NCBI RefSeq assembly: GCF_003634575.1
Contig: NZ_RBLJ01000001.1
Location: 1,178,001 to 1,242,000, forward strand
From: Photorhabdus asymbiotica
GTDB lineage: Bacteria; Pseudomonadota; Gammaproteobacteria; Enterobacterales; Enterobacteriaceae
DNA length: 64,000 bases
Direction of reading: 5' to 3'
Below are positions 28,332 through 38,508 of the stretch, in pieces (within the stretch, counting starts at the first letter, position 1; every line of letters starts with the position of its first letter). The notes beneath the pieces were generated by a model. That model saw nothing but the letters and a program-made list of their open reading frames with translations, made no database searches and was not told the DNA's origin. The position numbers and the translations under genes are program-made.

Positions 28332-28800
28332 CCCACTTTTCTCCTTTATTAGCGTGTATTTTTATATGCCGCTTCGGCGTCAATATGCGAAGATTATCCA
28401 TGTTATAAACCTCACCACCTTCATTAATTGATTTAACATGATGAATCTCAAATACTTCTCTACCTCCAGCCTGCTCTTCAGGAATTGTATATGGGGAATA
28501 ACCTTTAGGTACGTTTACCGCATTTGCTCTTGTGAATTGTTTAGACAATTCCGGATCACTACCAACCTCTTTCCAAAACACCTTTCTGAAATCGTCAAAG
28601 CTATTAAATCTCCTCCCACGTAATTTATCCGCTATCTGACTGGGAATGGGGGCTCCCATACCTTGTCCTGCGCGACTTAACCAATTTCCTTCGATTTTTG
28701 CCCCCGACCAGTAACTACGCCCGGTTGATTTCGGGGAGTATTGAACATCACATAAATTGGTTTCATGCCTGAACCGGCAGGAAAGACCAGAATATAATCG
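28315..28800 (-). pseudogene. Orphan colicin E-type HNH DNase tail, frameshifted
   Basis: An orphan C-terminal toxin module. It opens at the shared junction EEKDFLDYILVFPAG, continues as MKPIYVMFNTPRNQPGVV, then shifts frame and continues as NWLSRAGQGMGAPIPSQIAD and the complete DNase core. The shift lies in an A run (28695-28699 on this strand's complement; five instead of six). The HNH motif is intact (FEIHH and TPKRHIKIH). The part downstream of the shift could still be translated from ATG 28659 (114 residues). No PAAR or translocation domain is attached, so it is probably a silent cassette for tail exchange. Its Im-type immunity gene overlaps the end. Confidence 0.8.
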
Positions 28801-28833
28801 AGGAAATCCTTTTCCTCATTTACCGAATCCCGG

Positions 28834-29088
28834 TTATTCCTTAAAGCCAGGTTTGCCGTTTTTAGCTCGCCATTCTTTTATAGTTTTTAAAATTCCCTCT
28901 GGAGAATCATTTTCTCCATTTTCGGGATAATAAATTAAATCTGTCCCCGAAGGATGTTCAGTTATTTTTATAAAATTCTCTAATAAAGTATCTTGCTCTT
29001 TCTCCGTACCTTCATCCGATATTATTCTTGAAATTAAATCTATAAATTCATTTTCGGTATATTCTTCCAATTTATTTTTCAGTTTCAT
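28834..29088 (-). CDS. Colicin E-type DNase immunity protein (Im-like), second copy
   Basis: An 84-residue Im-family protein ([51 protein letters not shown]). It overlaps the end of the upstream HNH tail by 17 nt. Compared with the copy at 28074, the specificity helix II region differs most, consistent with a different cognate DNase. The stop is followed within 30 nt by the EEKDF junction of the next orphan module. Confidence 0.92.
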   Translation of the reverse strand: MKLKNKLEEYTENEFIDLISRIISDEGTEKEQDTLLENFIKITEHPSGTDLIYYPENGENDSPEGILKTIKEWRAKNGKPGFKE

Positions 29089-29910
29089 TTTTCTTTATCT
29101 CTTTATTTGAATGAATTTCAATATGCCGCTTTGGTGTCACGACTCGTAGATTATCAAAATCATAGATATTGCCGCCATTCTTAACCAAATCAACATGATG
29201 GATTTCAAAAGAACGCCTCTTTCCTAATGTATCAATAAATCTTGCTCTAGGCGCTCTTCCATGTTTCATTCTAGTTCCATTCCTTGGAATAAATTGCTTA
29301 GACAACTCAGGATCATTAGCAACCTCTTATCCGGCTCCGGCGGGTGTTTCTTATTTGGGGGCGGTGGTTCCGGTTTCGGCGGTGTCACCGGCGCAGGCGA
29401 TGACGAAACCTGATAGATCCCCATGCGCCCGAAATTATCCGCGGGTTCCGCGTCGGTTCCAGCATCAGTACAGCCTTTACCCCGCAGACAAGACTTGGTA
29501 AACACCGGGGTTGGCGGCGGGGCTTTTATCACCGGAGGCGGCCCGGATTGCACGCTTTCCGCTTCCTTAACCGGCGATGAGATATTCTGAGCCGCCATAT
29601 TAACCGGCGCTGTGGCCGGATGATTGGGCTGCTCCTGTTTTTCGTAACTGTCCCTCTCCGAATTAATAAACCAGGCCCGACAGGGGCAGGTACTGACACT
29701 GTCCAATGTGCCCGCCAGTTTGCGTCCCATGTCAAACACATCTGAAACACCCCCGACAATCATATAAGTACCGGGATGTTTACCGCAGGTCACCTTATCC
29801 CCTTCACGCGCGGTTGCCTTCCCGTTAAATGTCATCGTGTGGTCACCGGTAATAATCTGGCCGCCACAAGTCGTCTTATCACCAACGAGCAAAAAATATC
29901 CTATTGCAAT
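29072..29910 (-). pseudogene. Broken PAAR effector fused out of frame to an HNH DNase tail
   Basis: A defective second copy of the PAAR effector. The PAAR and Pro-rich linker part (to about PPEPDK) is nearly identical to the intact copy at 33522. The start codon is changed from ATG to ATT (29908-29910), leaving only a TTG at 29892. A deletion after GGATAA removes the whole S-pyocin middle domain and joins the linker out of frame to a colicin-type DNase end (EVANDPELSKQF ... FEIHH ... TPKRHIEIH). The linker frame reads through 25 nonsense codons to a stop at 29266; the DNase frame continues to 29072. The HNH residues are intact, so this too can serve as a donor cassette. Confidence 0.85.
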
Positions 29911-30277
29911 CTATTCGCTTCTCCATTGGCTGACCACATGAAGAATGGGTTTAACTGAAATCACTATCATATTTTTACCACTTGTGAGTTAACAAATGGT
30001 CAGTAATGCATCGAATTTAACTTAAGGTATATAGGAATAGTCCGAAAATGGCTGATTTTATCGCCTCGAATATATGTAATAACTTATGTTTTATAACAAG
30101 CCATAAACACATAATTAACACAAGGACCAGTAAAGGGGGATAAACAAGATACGACTGAAGTGATTATTACAAACCATTCTTTTGAATGAATAGTGAATGA
30201 GGACAGCCCACAAAACTATCGAGGTTCTTCTGTTGAAAAAGGAAAATACGGCGGTAGTACTCAATTGCAATCAATGC
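29911..30277. repeat. Duplicated upstream region of the PAAR gene, copy 1
   Basis: About 370 bp that repeats at 33523-33890 with few changes (for example the GACCACATGAAGAATGGG and GAATGAGGACAGCCCAC segments). It should hold the promoter of each PAAR gene. No gene. Confidence 0.75.
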
Positions 30278-31384
30278 TATTTAATGATTTATCGACGATG
30301 TTATCCTTGCCTTTATTTTACATTGACCTAATCCTCCATAAAATGCAGGGATATTAAAGTTTTTATATAATAAAAGGCAGATTTAAATCAACAAATGCAC
30401 TTTTCAAAAAGATAGTTAACTGTATTTAATCGAAGCCCATTAACCATTAATAAAGAGTTGAAAAGCAATCGGTGTAAAAACGAATATTATCCGAAGAAAC
30501 GGGTATTTAAACGCTTTTTCTCTGTTATTTTATGCAGTAAATCCCAAAAATAACACAATAAAAAATGGATAAAACGATTAATCTGGCAGGATTTAAGACC
30601 TAAAAATAGGGGATTATCCGTGAGGACAACTTATTAAAACTATTCAGGATTACCGGTAAAACAGCATCATTAAAACTAAAATCGGCTATGATTAACGTTC
30701 ATTAAACGTAAAACCACGATATGCCATGATGATTAAACTTGATAAAAATCAGATGGTAAAAATCATAATTAAAACTTTACACCGACTAAAACTGAGGATT
30801 AACACGATAACTTTTAAAACAGTTTAAAACCGACTTATTATAAAACCATCAGTAAAAAATGAAAAATAAAAATCAACTCTACTAATTCTTATATCCATTT
30901 TTGAAAAAAAGAAAAATAAGAACATGATTCGTTTAATCAGAAAGTATATTTCCCAAAAGGAAATGATTTTATTAACTTTTTCAATCTGGAGTAAACTTTG
31001 TCGTAGATAGATTAAATAGTCATAATTAACACCTTTTACCCAAAAAAAATAATTAACAGATTGATTTTCAATAAAAAATTTCCTGATAAGATTTTTTCAG
31101 GCTATTTATTAACACTTAAACATTAACCACCATTATTTTTATAACCTCTTTATCCAATAAAAGCAGAAAATTAAAAAAACATTCAAATTATTAACCGAAA
31201 TAATTTCCTTTTCAATAAATTGCTCTGCGTTTTTCTCTAAGTAACTTAATTAACATATTAATATTAATCACCATTGTTTATATAACCCCCGTTCTTGGTG
31301 AAACCAATTCATCTGCTATTTGGATTTCCAAGCTGCTTGCAAATGAATTGGCTCTTAAAAAGAATCTCCCATGTTTATTATTAA
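30278..31384. repeat. Duplicated flank of the toxin island, copy B
   Basis: Counterpart of 25983-27361 without ERIC insertions. It also contains short decayed immunity-gene starts on the minus strand (near 31130 and 31275). No intact gene seen. Confidence 0.8.
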
Positions 31385-31852
31385 CTACCAACGTACTTCT
31401 GATGTGGGTAAGAATGCCACTATTTTAACACGTTCTAGTAAATCGTAATTAATTTGCATACTAGTTGGAATACGAAAATCTAGCAGTGTATATAATTCTG
31501 TCCAGCCAGTATCTCTCTTTAATATTTTCTGAGGAGGAAGTGATTTTTCAGGATTTCCAAAATACTCATGAACCCATTGCCGAGACATCATCGGAACTAA
31601 TGGTGAAGGTAGCTCATTTGGAAACCGGTATTGTGGTTTCTTCTCATCAATTAAAGTAAGCTCTATAGCAAATAAAACTTTATTAACCCTTCTAAAGGAC
31701 AAGTAAACACCTTCTTTAGCCATATTTAAAGATATATCAGGATCTCCAGCAAACCCTGCAGGTTTGGTTTTATAAGGAATTAATCCTTCATTAAAAATTT
31801 CCTGATAAGTTCTTCCTAGATTGTTTATTAGTACCTCTACATTGACTGTCAT
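31385..31852 (-). CDS. DUF6392-like immunity protein for the PAAR-pyocin toxin
   Basis: A 155-residue protein ([20 protein letters not shown] ... FLPTSEVRW). Its ATG overlaps the toxin stop (ATGA), which strongly suggests that it is the cognate immunity protein. Paralogue at 27362-27829, about 75 percent identical by eye. No signal peptide or membrane segment, so it acts in the cytosol and implies a toxin with a cytosolic target. Family name recalled, not searched. Confidence 0.8.
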   Translation of the reverse strand: MTVNVEVLINNLGRTYQEIFNEGLIPYKTKPAGFAGDPDISLNMAKEGVYLSFRRVNKVLFAIELTLIDEKKPQYRFPNELPSPLVPMMSRQWVHEYFGNPEKSLPPQKILKRDTGWTELYTLLDFRIPTSMQINYDLLERVKIVAFLPTSEVRW

Positions 31853-33522
31853 TTATACAACCCCTGTTCCTCGTTTAGTTTATGCATCCTATGGCGAGCA
31901 TTTTCAAGCTGTACTTCTGTTGCACCATAGCTTTTCAAGCTCGGTTTTATGGCATCAAAATTCCTATCTAATGCCGCACGTAAATCTTGCGAATCTCTTT
32001 CAATCTGTTCTGCCGAATTTCTTCCTCCATAAGTTTGACTGAGTTTTTTATGTACCTCTTCCGGAATAATAATTGCAGATACATTTTTAGAATCAGAATT
32101 TAATTCGGAAGGTAATAATTTAGGATATAACGCTTTTAACCTTGCCTTAACCGCAGCAGCCGAAGGCATATGATCAGCATGTGTTCCATTTCTTAATCTG
32201 CCCGCAAAATTGCGATACAAATCCACTTCAAACAATTTCACCGGCGGTTTACTCAAATACACATACACCGGCGGCATATTCGGAATGGGAAGTACCAGAA
32301 TATAATCGCGGAAATCCTTTTCTTCCGGCATCGGTAGCGATTCAATATCGCTGCCCACTTTATCCGGGATCGGCAATACGGTTATTTGCGATGGAATAAA
32401 CGGCGGTTCTTCATTCCCGGTATGGGCCGGAACTTTAAATTCCTGTTCGTTCGGCGTCCATAAAATCGTCGGCCTGTTCTCTCCCGGCTCCCAGAACTCG
32501 TAATTCCCCGTGGTCTGGTTCAATCTCATCACATGAACCGGCACTTCATCCAGCCCACTTTCCGGGCTGACGTGATACCCCTGAACCGTCATCCTGCCGC
32601 TTTCTTCATCTCTGATCCAGCGGAAACGAACACGAGTCGGCACTTTACCAAACTGTTCGGCTATTTGCCTGAGTTGATACTCACTTAAATAATCCTCCTC
32701 ACCCTGATTCAGCGACGGCGAATAGAACAGTCCCATTAGCCCAACCGTTACCGGATTCGGGGCCACCAGCCAGCGTCCGGCACTGATGGCGCTACCACCG
32801 ATGTAACGCATCGCCAGTGCTTCCCCTTCCGCTACTGCGCTGCGGGCAGTCGCAGCCATCGCGGTCGCGGCGGCTTCGGTTTTATCTTTGCCATCACTCA
32901 ACCACCGTTTATACCACGGTAATTTTTTATCCTGCGGTTTATCCGGTTTCGGCGAGTGTTTTCCGCCTTGTGGGGGCGGTTCTGGCTTCGGCGTCGTCAC
33001 CGGCGCAGGCGATGACGAAACCTGATAGATCCCCATGCGCCCGAAATTATCCGCGGGTTCCGCGTCGGTTCCGGCATCGGTACAGCCTTTACCCCGCAGG
33101 CAAGACTTGGTAAACACCGGGGTTGGCGGCGGGGCTTTTATCACCGGAGGCGGCCCGGACTGCACGCTTTCCGCTTCCTTAACCGGCGATGAGACATTCT
33201 GAGCCGCCATATTAACCGGCGCTGTGGCCGGATGATTGGGCTGCTCCTGTTTTTCGTAACTGTCCCTCTCCGAATTAATAAACCGGGCCCGACAGGGGCA
33301 GGTACTGACACTGTCCAATGTGCCCGCCAGTTTTCGCCCCATGTCAAACACATCTGAAACACCCCCGACAATCATATAAGTACCGGGATGTTTACCACAG
33401 GTCACCTTATCCCCTTCACGCGCGGTTGCCCGCCCGTTAAATGTCATGGTGTGGTCACCGGTAATAATCTGGCCGCCACAGGTCGTCTTATCACCAACGA
33501 GCAAAAAATACCCTATTGCCAT
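31849..33522 (-). CDS. PAAR - S-type pyocin domain effector with C-terminal toxin
   Basis: A 557-residue polymorphic effector. Residues 1-90: PAAR-like tip domain ([35 protein letters not shown]), which caps the VgrG spike of type VI secretion. Residues 90-215: Pro/Lys-rich linker. About 215-445: alpha-helical segment plus S-type pyocin domain ([53 protein letters not shown]). About 445-557: toxin domain starting near [17 protein letters not shown], with His/Asp residues suggestive of a nuclease; I do not recognise the family. The stop overlaps the immunity gene. Delivery by type VI secretion is inferred from PAAR; no other T6SS genes are in the window. Confidence 0.85.
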   Translation of the reverse strand: MAIGYFLLVGDKTTCGGQIITGDHTMTFNGRATAREGDKVTCGKHPGTYMIVGGVSDVFDMGRKLAGTLDSVSTCPCRARFINSERDSYEKQEQPNHPATAPVNMAAQNVSSPVKEAESVQSGPPPVIKAPPPTPVFTKSCLRGKGCTDAGTDAEPADNFGRMGIYQVSSSPAPVTTPKPEPPPQGGKHSPKPDKPQDKKLPWYKRWLSDGKDKTEAAATAMAATARSAVAEGEALAMRYIGGSAISAGRWLVAPNPVTVGLMGLFYSPSLNQGEEDYLSEYQLRQIAEQFGKVPTRVRFRWIRDEESGRMTVQGYHVSPESGLDEVPVHVMRLNQTTGNYEFWEPGENRPTILWTPNEQEFKVPAHTGNEEPPFIPSQITVLPIPDKVGSDIESLPMPEEKDFRDYILVLPIPNMPPVYVYLSKPPVKLFEVDLYRNFAGRLRNGTHADHMPSAAAVKARLKALYPKLLPSELNSDSKNVSAIIIPEEVHKKLSQTYGGRNSAEQIERDSQDLRAALDRNFDAIKPSLKSYGATEVQLENARHRMHKLNEEQGLYK

Positions 33523-33900
33523 CTATTCGCTTCTCCATCGGCTGACCACATGAAGAATGGGTTTAACTGAAATCACTATCATATTTTTACCACTTGTGAG
33601 TTAACAGATGGTTAATAATGCATCGAATTTAACTTAAGGTATATAAGAACAGTCCGAAAATGGCGGATTTTATCGCCTCGAATATATGTAATAACTTATG
33701 TTTTATAACAATCCATAAACACATAATTAACACAAGGACCAGTAAACGGGGGGATAAACAAGATACGACTGAAGTGATTATTACAAACCATTCTTTTGAA
33801 TGAATAGTGAATGAGGACAGCCCACAAAACTATCGAAGTTCTTCTGTTGAAAAAGGAAAATACGGCGGTAGTACTCGATTGCCAATCAATCAGCAATCAA
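33523..33900. repeat. Upstream region of the intact PAAR gene (duplicate of 29911-30277)
   Basis: Shares about 370 bp with the copy at 29911. GGAGAAGCGAATAG before the ATG gives a ribosome binding site at long spacing. Promoter presumed here; no gene seen. Confidence 0.7.
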
Positions 33901-33949
33901 TGCAATGTTTAATCAGAATTAATGAAAATTCGCCAATGATGCGTGAGTT

Positions 33950-34067
33950 GTGATGAAAAGGATTGGCAAAATCCCTTTCATCATTTACCTACATGCTGTT
34001 TTTTAAAGTCCGGTTTTCGTTTTTAGCTCACCATGCTTTTATCATGTCAAGCACACCTTCAGGGACG
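33950..34067 (-). pseudogene. Remnant of an Im-type immunity gene end and junction
   Basis: Next to recJ the minus strand reads DVPEGVLDMIKAW-stop-AKNENRTLKN, a decayed version of the Im-family end ([23 protein letters not shown]). It is followed by VNDERDFAN, matching the post-immunity junction VNEEKDF seen at the other modules. So a further toxin-immunity module once lay at this edge of the island. Confidence 0.65.
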
Positions 34068-35801
34068 TTAATAAGGCCAAAGATGCTGAATCAAAAGTTG
34101 CACATCACGATTGCCTCTAAACTCATTAACATCCAGTTTATAAGCAAGTTCCACTGCACGGACACTGTTATCCGGCCAGCGAGTTGGATCGATATTGAAT
34201 ACGATACCATCTAACATTGGTCCACCATTTAATGGCTCTACAATCACTTTTAAATGACGTTCTCCAACAATACGCTGTTGATGTAACTTGAATTTACCGT
34301 CAAAAACAGGTTCCGGGAAGGCTTGCCCCCAAGGGCCACCATCACGCAACATTTCAGCCATTTCTAATGTCAGTTCACCAATCGCCAATTCACCATCACT
34401 CCAGATAACACCTTCAAGTTGCGAAATATCCAACCAATCTGCCATCAGAACAGAAAAATGATGCTGGAATTGTTCAAATTTATCCTGTTCAAGTGACAGG
34501 CCGGCAGCCATTGCATGACCACCAAACTTAAGTATCAACCCTGGATTTAAAGTATCCAATCGTTCAAGGGCATCACGCATATGCAGCCCCTGAACTGAAC
34601 GGCCAGAACCTTTCAAAGTACCATCACCCGCCGGCGCAAAAGCGATAACAGGCCGGTGAAAACGTTCTTTAATACGGGATGCCAGAATGCCCACTACCCC
34701 CTGATGCCATTCGGGATGATAGAGCGCCAGTCCATAAGGCAATTCAGTGCTAGTACGTTCGAGTTTGTCACAGATTTGCAGTGCTTCTTGCTGCATTCCC
34801 TGTTCTATTTCACGACGGGTATGATTCAGTCCATCCAATTCGCAAGCTATCTGACGCGCTTTTGCTATATCATCAGTTAGCAATAAAGCGACGCCAATAG
34901 ACATGTCATCCAGACGACCTGCGGCATTCAACCTTGGTCCAAGAAAAAAACCCAAATCGCTGGCGGTCAGTTTATGAGCATCACGTTTGGAAACTTCCAG
35001 TAATGCACGAATCCCCGCGCAACAACGTCCGGCACGAATGCGATTTAGCCCCTGATAAACCAAAATCCGGTTATTGGTATCCAAAGGCACAACATCGGCG
35101 ACAGTTCCCAGCGCAACCAAATCCAGCATTTCGGCTAAATTCGGCAGAGCAACACCCTGCTTTTCAAACCATTGCTCTTTTCTCAGAGCCGCTCTCAAAG
35201 CAGACATCAAATAAAATGTGACGCCAACTCCCGCTAATGATTTAGACGGAAACGAACAATCAGACAGATTGGGGTTAATAATGGCATCAGCGGCTGGCAG
35301 AATCTCACCCGGCAAGTGATGATCTGTGACAATCACCTTCATCTGGTGCTGATGAGCCGCCGCAACCCCATCATGAGAAGAGATACCATTATCCACGGTA
35401 ATAATAAGATCGGCGCCTTTTTTGACGACCTCCTCTACCACCTGTGGGCTTAAGCCATAACCATCTTCAAAACGATTTGGCACCAGATAATCCAGATTAC
35501 GATATCCCATCGCGCGTAATGATCGGATAGCCAGTGCCGTACTGGTTGCACCGTCAGCATCAAAATCGCCGACAATAACGATACGCCAGTGTTCATGCAA
35601 TGCTGCCAGTAATAGCGATACCGCCTGTTGTACACCACTCAGATGCTGATAATTGAGCAATCCTTGCACACTTCGCTCCAATTCATTAGCTTGCTGGATA
35701 CCTCGAATGGCATATAAACGGCGCAGTAACGGATGGATTTGTTGTGGAAGGTGACTATCATCCACCGCCGGACGGCGGCGGAGTCGTGTTTCAATATTCA
35801 C
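34068..35801 (-). CDS. recJ: Single-stranded-DNA-specific exonuclease RecJ
   Basis: A 577-residue 5'-3' ssDNA exonuclease of the DHH family, acting in recombination, mismatch and base-excision repair. DHH-family motifs are visible: GDFDADGATST, TVDNGISSHDG, TDHHLPGE, a second half with GGHAMAAGLSLEQD (DHHA1), and the C-terminal OB fold. Length equals that of E. coli (577). It follows dsbC by 5 nt, the conserved xerD-dsbC-recJ order. Its stop borders the toxin island, with no obvious loss of the C-terminus. Confidence 0.97.
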   Translation of the reverse strand: MNIETRLRRRPAVDDSHLPQQIHPLLRRLYAIRGIQQANELERSVQGLLNYQHLSGVQQAVSLLLAALHEHWRIVIVGDFDADGATSTALAIRSLRAMGYRNLDYLVPNRFEDGYGLSPQVVEEVVKKGADLIITVDNGISSHDGVAAAHQHQMKVIVTDHHLPGEILPAADAIINPNLSDCSFPSKSLAGVGVTFYLMSALRAALRKEQWFEKQGVALPNLAEMLDLVALGTVADVVPLDTNNRILVYQGLNRIRAGRCCAGIRALLEVSKRDAHKLTASDLGFFLGPRLNAAGRLDDMSIGVALLLTDDIAKARQIACELDGLNHTRREIEQGMQQEALQICDKLERTSTELPYGLALYHPEWHQGVVGILASRIKERFHRPVIAFAPAGDGTLKGSGRSVQGLHMRDALERLDTLNPGLILKFGGHAMAAGLSLEQDKFEQFQHHFSVLMADWLDISQLEGVIWSDGELAIGELTLEMAEMLRDGGPWGQAFPEPVFDGKFKLHQQRIVGERHLKVIVEPLNGGPMLDGIVFNIDPTRWPDNSVRAVELAYKLDVNEFRGNRDVQLLIQHLWPY

Positions 35802-35806
35802 TAAAC

Positions 35807-36508
35807 TTATTTACCACTCTGATCTAATGTCTTTGCCAACGCTTCTGGTGGCATATATCCACCTAATAAGTTGCCATCTTTAAGGATAATCGCCGGCGTT
35901 CCCTGCACGCCAAACTGGAGCCCCAATTTATAATGGTTAGCGATATTCACCTTACAGCCTTTAATTGGCGAAATATCATTACCTTTAAACGCAGCATCCA
36001 GTGATTTCTGTGGCGTCGCACTACACCAAATAGATTGCATCTCTTCAGCAGACTTATGCTTCATGCCCTGGCGAGGGAATGCCAAATAGCGAACAGTAAT
36101 CCCCAATTTATTGTATTCTTTCATATTTTCATGCAATTTATGGCAGTAACCACATGTAATATCCGTGAAAACAGTCACAACATGCTTTTCTTCTGGCGCT
36201 TTGTAGACAATCATTTGGTCTTTCATCGCTTCCAGCTTTTTCATTAATAATTGATTACTGACATTCACTGGAGAACTACCACTGACGTCGTAAATTGGCC
36301 CTTGCAATAAATACTTGCCGTCATCAGATAAATAAATGATACCTTGCTCGGTGACTATCGTATTTAAACCAACAATAGGTGATGGTTTGATACTTTCTAC
36401 CTTGATCCCCAATTTTTGCATTGTTCCATGAATAGCGCCATCATCAGCCAGTGCATTTCCGCTAATTAAGGTCAGCAAAAGAGAAAAACATAACACGCTT
36501 TTTTTCAT
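35807..36508 (-). CDS. dsbC: Protein disulfide isomerase DsbC
   Basis: A 233-residue periplasmic thioredoxin-fold isomerase. Signal peptide 1-21 (cleaved after NALA), N-terminal dimerisation domain, linker helix, and the active site CGYC in FTDITCGYCHKL near residue 117. A second Cys pair (WCSATP and GCKVN) forms the structural disulfide. Kept reduced by DsbD. Part of the xerD-dsbC-recJ operon. Confidence 0.97.
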   Translation of the reverse strand: MKKSVLCFSLLLTLISGNALADDGAIHGTMQKLGIKVESIKPSPIVGLNTIVTEQGIIYLSDDGKYLLQGPIYDVSGSSPVNVSNQLLMKKLEAMKDQMIVYKAPEEKHVVTVFTDITCGYCHKLHENMKEYNKLGITVRYLAFPRQGMKHKSAEEMQSIWCSATPQKSLDAAFKGNDISPIKGCKVNIANHYKLGLQFGVQGTPAIILKDGNLLGGYMPPEALAKTLDQSGK

Positions 36509-36532
36509 TATTCAGTTCCTTTAAATCCACGC

Positions 36533-37444
36533 TCACCCACGCGGATGATGTTGTTGATGTAGCAATCTGAGTCGTTCTGTTGCTACATGAGTATATATTT
36601 GTGTTGTGGATAGATCGCTATGCCCCAGTAACATCTGCACAACCCGTAAATCAGCCCCATGATTAAGCAAATGCGTTGCAAATGCATGGCGCAAAACATG
36701 AGGAGATAGTCGTTCAGTATCAATTCCGGCCAATAGGGCATAATGTTTAATTCGGTACCAGAAAGTCTGTCGCGTCATTTGTCGCCCCCGGTTACTGGGA
36801 AAAAGCACATCCAGAGTTGCACCATTTAGCAATCCGTCTCTCCCGTACTCTATATAATTCTCCAACCAATAAATGGCTTCTTCTCCTAAAGGCACCAATC
36901 GTTCTTTATTGCCTTTACCAATCACCCGTACTACTCCCTGACGCAGACTGACGTCAGAAAGTGTCAACCCCACCAACTCAGAGACTCGTAAACCACAAGC
37001 ATAAAGCACCTCAAGCATCGCTTTATCCCTCAGTTCCACAGGCTGATCGGTACAGGGCGCATTAAGCAAGGCTTCTACCTGCTTTTCACTTAAATCTTTA
37101 GGCAATCGCTTAGGTAATTTAGGTGCTGATAAAAGCGCAGTCGGATCATCTGCCCGCATTTTTTCCCGGTAAAAATACTGGAATAACTGACGCATGGCAC
37201 TGAGTAAACGTGCTGAGCTACTGGCTTTATATCCCCCATCTACGCGTTCGGCCAGAAAAGATTGCAAATCAATTGATTGAACAGATAATAAATCATGACC
37301 ATAATTAACCAGCCAGTTATCCAATGCCTGTAAATCCAACCGATAAGAAATAAGCGTATTTTCCGCAAGATCATGTTCTAACCAAATAGCATCAAGAAAC
37401 TGTTCTATCAATGGATTTATCAACTGAGTCTGCTCTTCTGACAC
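36533..37444 (-). CDS. xerD: Site-specific tyrosine recombinase XerD
   Basis: A 303-residue recombinase that with XerC and FtsK resolves chromosome dimers at dif. SAM-like core-binding domain in residues 1-100; catalytic domain with Arg in LYACGLRVSELVG, HxLRH in SPHVLRHAFATHLL, His/Trp position in MLLGHSDLSTT and nucleophile Tyr in QIYTHV. Same neighbours as in E. coli (dsbC downstream, fldB divergent), so this is the housekeeping gene, not a phage integrase. Confidence 0.97.
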   Translation of the reverse strand: MSEEQTQLINPLIEQFLDAIWLEHDLAENTLISYRLDLQALDNWLVNYGHDLLSVQSIDLQSFLAERVDGGYKASSSARLLSAMRQLFQYFYREKMRADDPTALLSAPKLPKRLPKDLSEKQVEALLNAPCTDQPVELRDKAMLEVLYACGLRVSELVGLTLSDVSLRQGVVRVIGKGNKERLVPLGEEAIYWLENYIEYGRDGLLNGATLDVLFPSNRGRQMTRQTFWYRIKHYALLAGIDTERLSPHVLRHAFATHLLNHGADLRVVQMLLGHSDLSTTQIYTHVATERLRLLHQQHHPRG

Positions 37445-37548
37445 GAAACTCTTTCCTTAAATTTGCAAATCTATGTTGGCTATTATGCCTGAAAAAGCAA
37501 TTATTCTGTTACAATGCCAGCCCTGATGTCCAAAAACCATAATAATTA

Positions 37549-38070
37549 ATGATGAAGATTGGTCTTTTTTACGGTTCCAGCACCTGTTACACCGAAATGG
37601 TGGCAGAGAAAATCCGCGATATCCTTGGTGAGGATTTAATTGATCTCCACAATATCAAAGATACAGCACCTGAATTAATGGAAGAATATTCCGTACTGAT
37701 TCTCGGCATCCCAACATGGGATTTCGGCGAATTACAGGAAGACTGGCAAACTATTTGGGATCACATTCCTTCCCTCAATTTACAGGGAAAAATCGTCGCC
37801 ATGTATGGTATGGGTGACCAGATTGATTATGCCGAGTGGTTCCTTGATGCGCTTGGTATGTTATATCGCCATCTACTCCCTTCAGGCGTGCATTTTATTG
37901 GCTTCTGGCCGACCGAAGGTTACGAGTTTACCAGCCCGAAACCATTAACCGATACTGGTTCACAATTTGTCGGGCTGGCTTTGGACGATGTCAACCAGTA
38001 TGAGCAAACCGATGAGCGTTTATCGCAATGGTGTATACAAATCCTGCAAGAAATGGAGCCTCTGCTTTAA
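37549..38070 (+). CDS. fldB: Flavodoxin FldB
   Basis: A 173-residue FMN-binding electron carrier. The phosphate loop [14 protein letters not shown] at residues 8-21, the aromatic FMN clamp in [11 protein letters not shown] and the [10 protein letters not shown] segment are those of long-chain flavodoxins; length and position divergent from xerD match E. coli fldB. Confidence 0.95.
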   Translation: MMKIGLFYGSSTCYTEMVAEKIRDILGEDLIDLHNIKDTAPELMEEYSVLILGIPTWDFGELQEDWQTIWDHIPSLNLQGKIVAMYGMGDQIDYAEWFLDALGMLYRHLLPSGVHFIGFWPTEGYEFTSPKPLTDTGSQFVGLALDDVNQYEQTDERLSQWCIQILQEMEPLL

Positions 38071-38091
38071 ATCAGGAAAATTTCAGCTCAA

Positions 38092-38508
38092 TCAGATATC
38101 AGGATATTGCAACAACAGTTGATTAATATTCCTCCATTCATCCTGTGACATACTATCGGATGCTATCCATAGGCGGATTTTTTTCTGGTTATAAAAAGAT
38201 TGAGCGGTAATTAATAGCCCATAGCGACACAGCCATGGCTGTCGGATAATTTGCCATTCGTGTTTTTTCCATTGCAACTTATTATCATTGAGCAGAACTA
38301 AAATCCCCTGTGATTTACGGATATTTTTCTGGCTACGCCCCCAACTGGCAATAATCAACAGGACCAAAGGAAGCCAGAAAATGCAGAAAATAGCGTCATC
38401 CGCCGGCCACGGAGCAAGTAGTACTATAAGTGCTATTACACCATGAGCACAGGTAGAAATTAGCTGGGTATGCCAGGATACCCTGAGATCACATTTCCAC
38501 AGGACCAC
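38092..38508 (-). CDS. ygfX: YgfX/CptA family membrane protein
   Basis: A 138-residue inner-membrane protein with two hydrophobic segments near residues 20-65, as in E. coli YgfX (CptA, described as a toxin that affects MreB/FtsZ assembly). The start [14 protein letters not shown] and the end [20 protein letters not shown] match the family. Overlaps the end of sdhE by 20 nt, so the pair is coupled. Confidence 0.9.
   Translation of the reverse strand: MVLWKCDLRVSWHTQLISTCAHGVIALIVLLAPWPADDAIFCIFWLPLVLLIIASWGRSQKNIRKSQGILVLLNDNKLQWKKHEWQIIRQPWLCRYGLLITAQSFYNQKKIRLWIASDSMSQDEWRNINQLLLQYPDI

Noticed and set aside
36533..37444. Tyrosine recombinase considered as an integrase of the toxin island
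   Set aside because: It is housekeeping XerD by sequence and by its dsbC and fldB neighbours.
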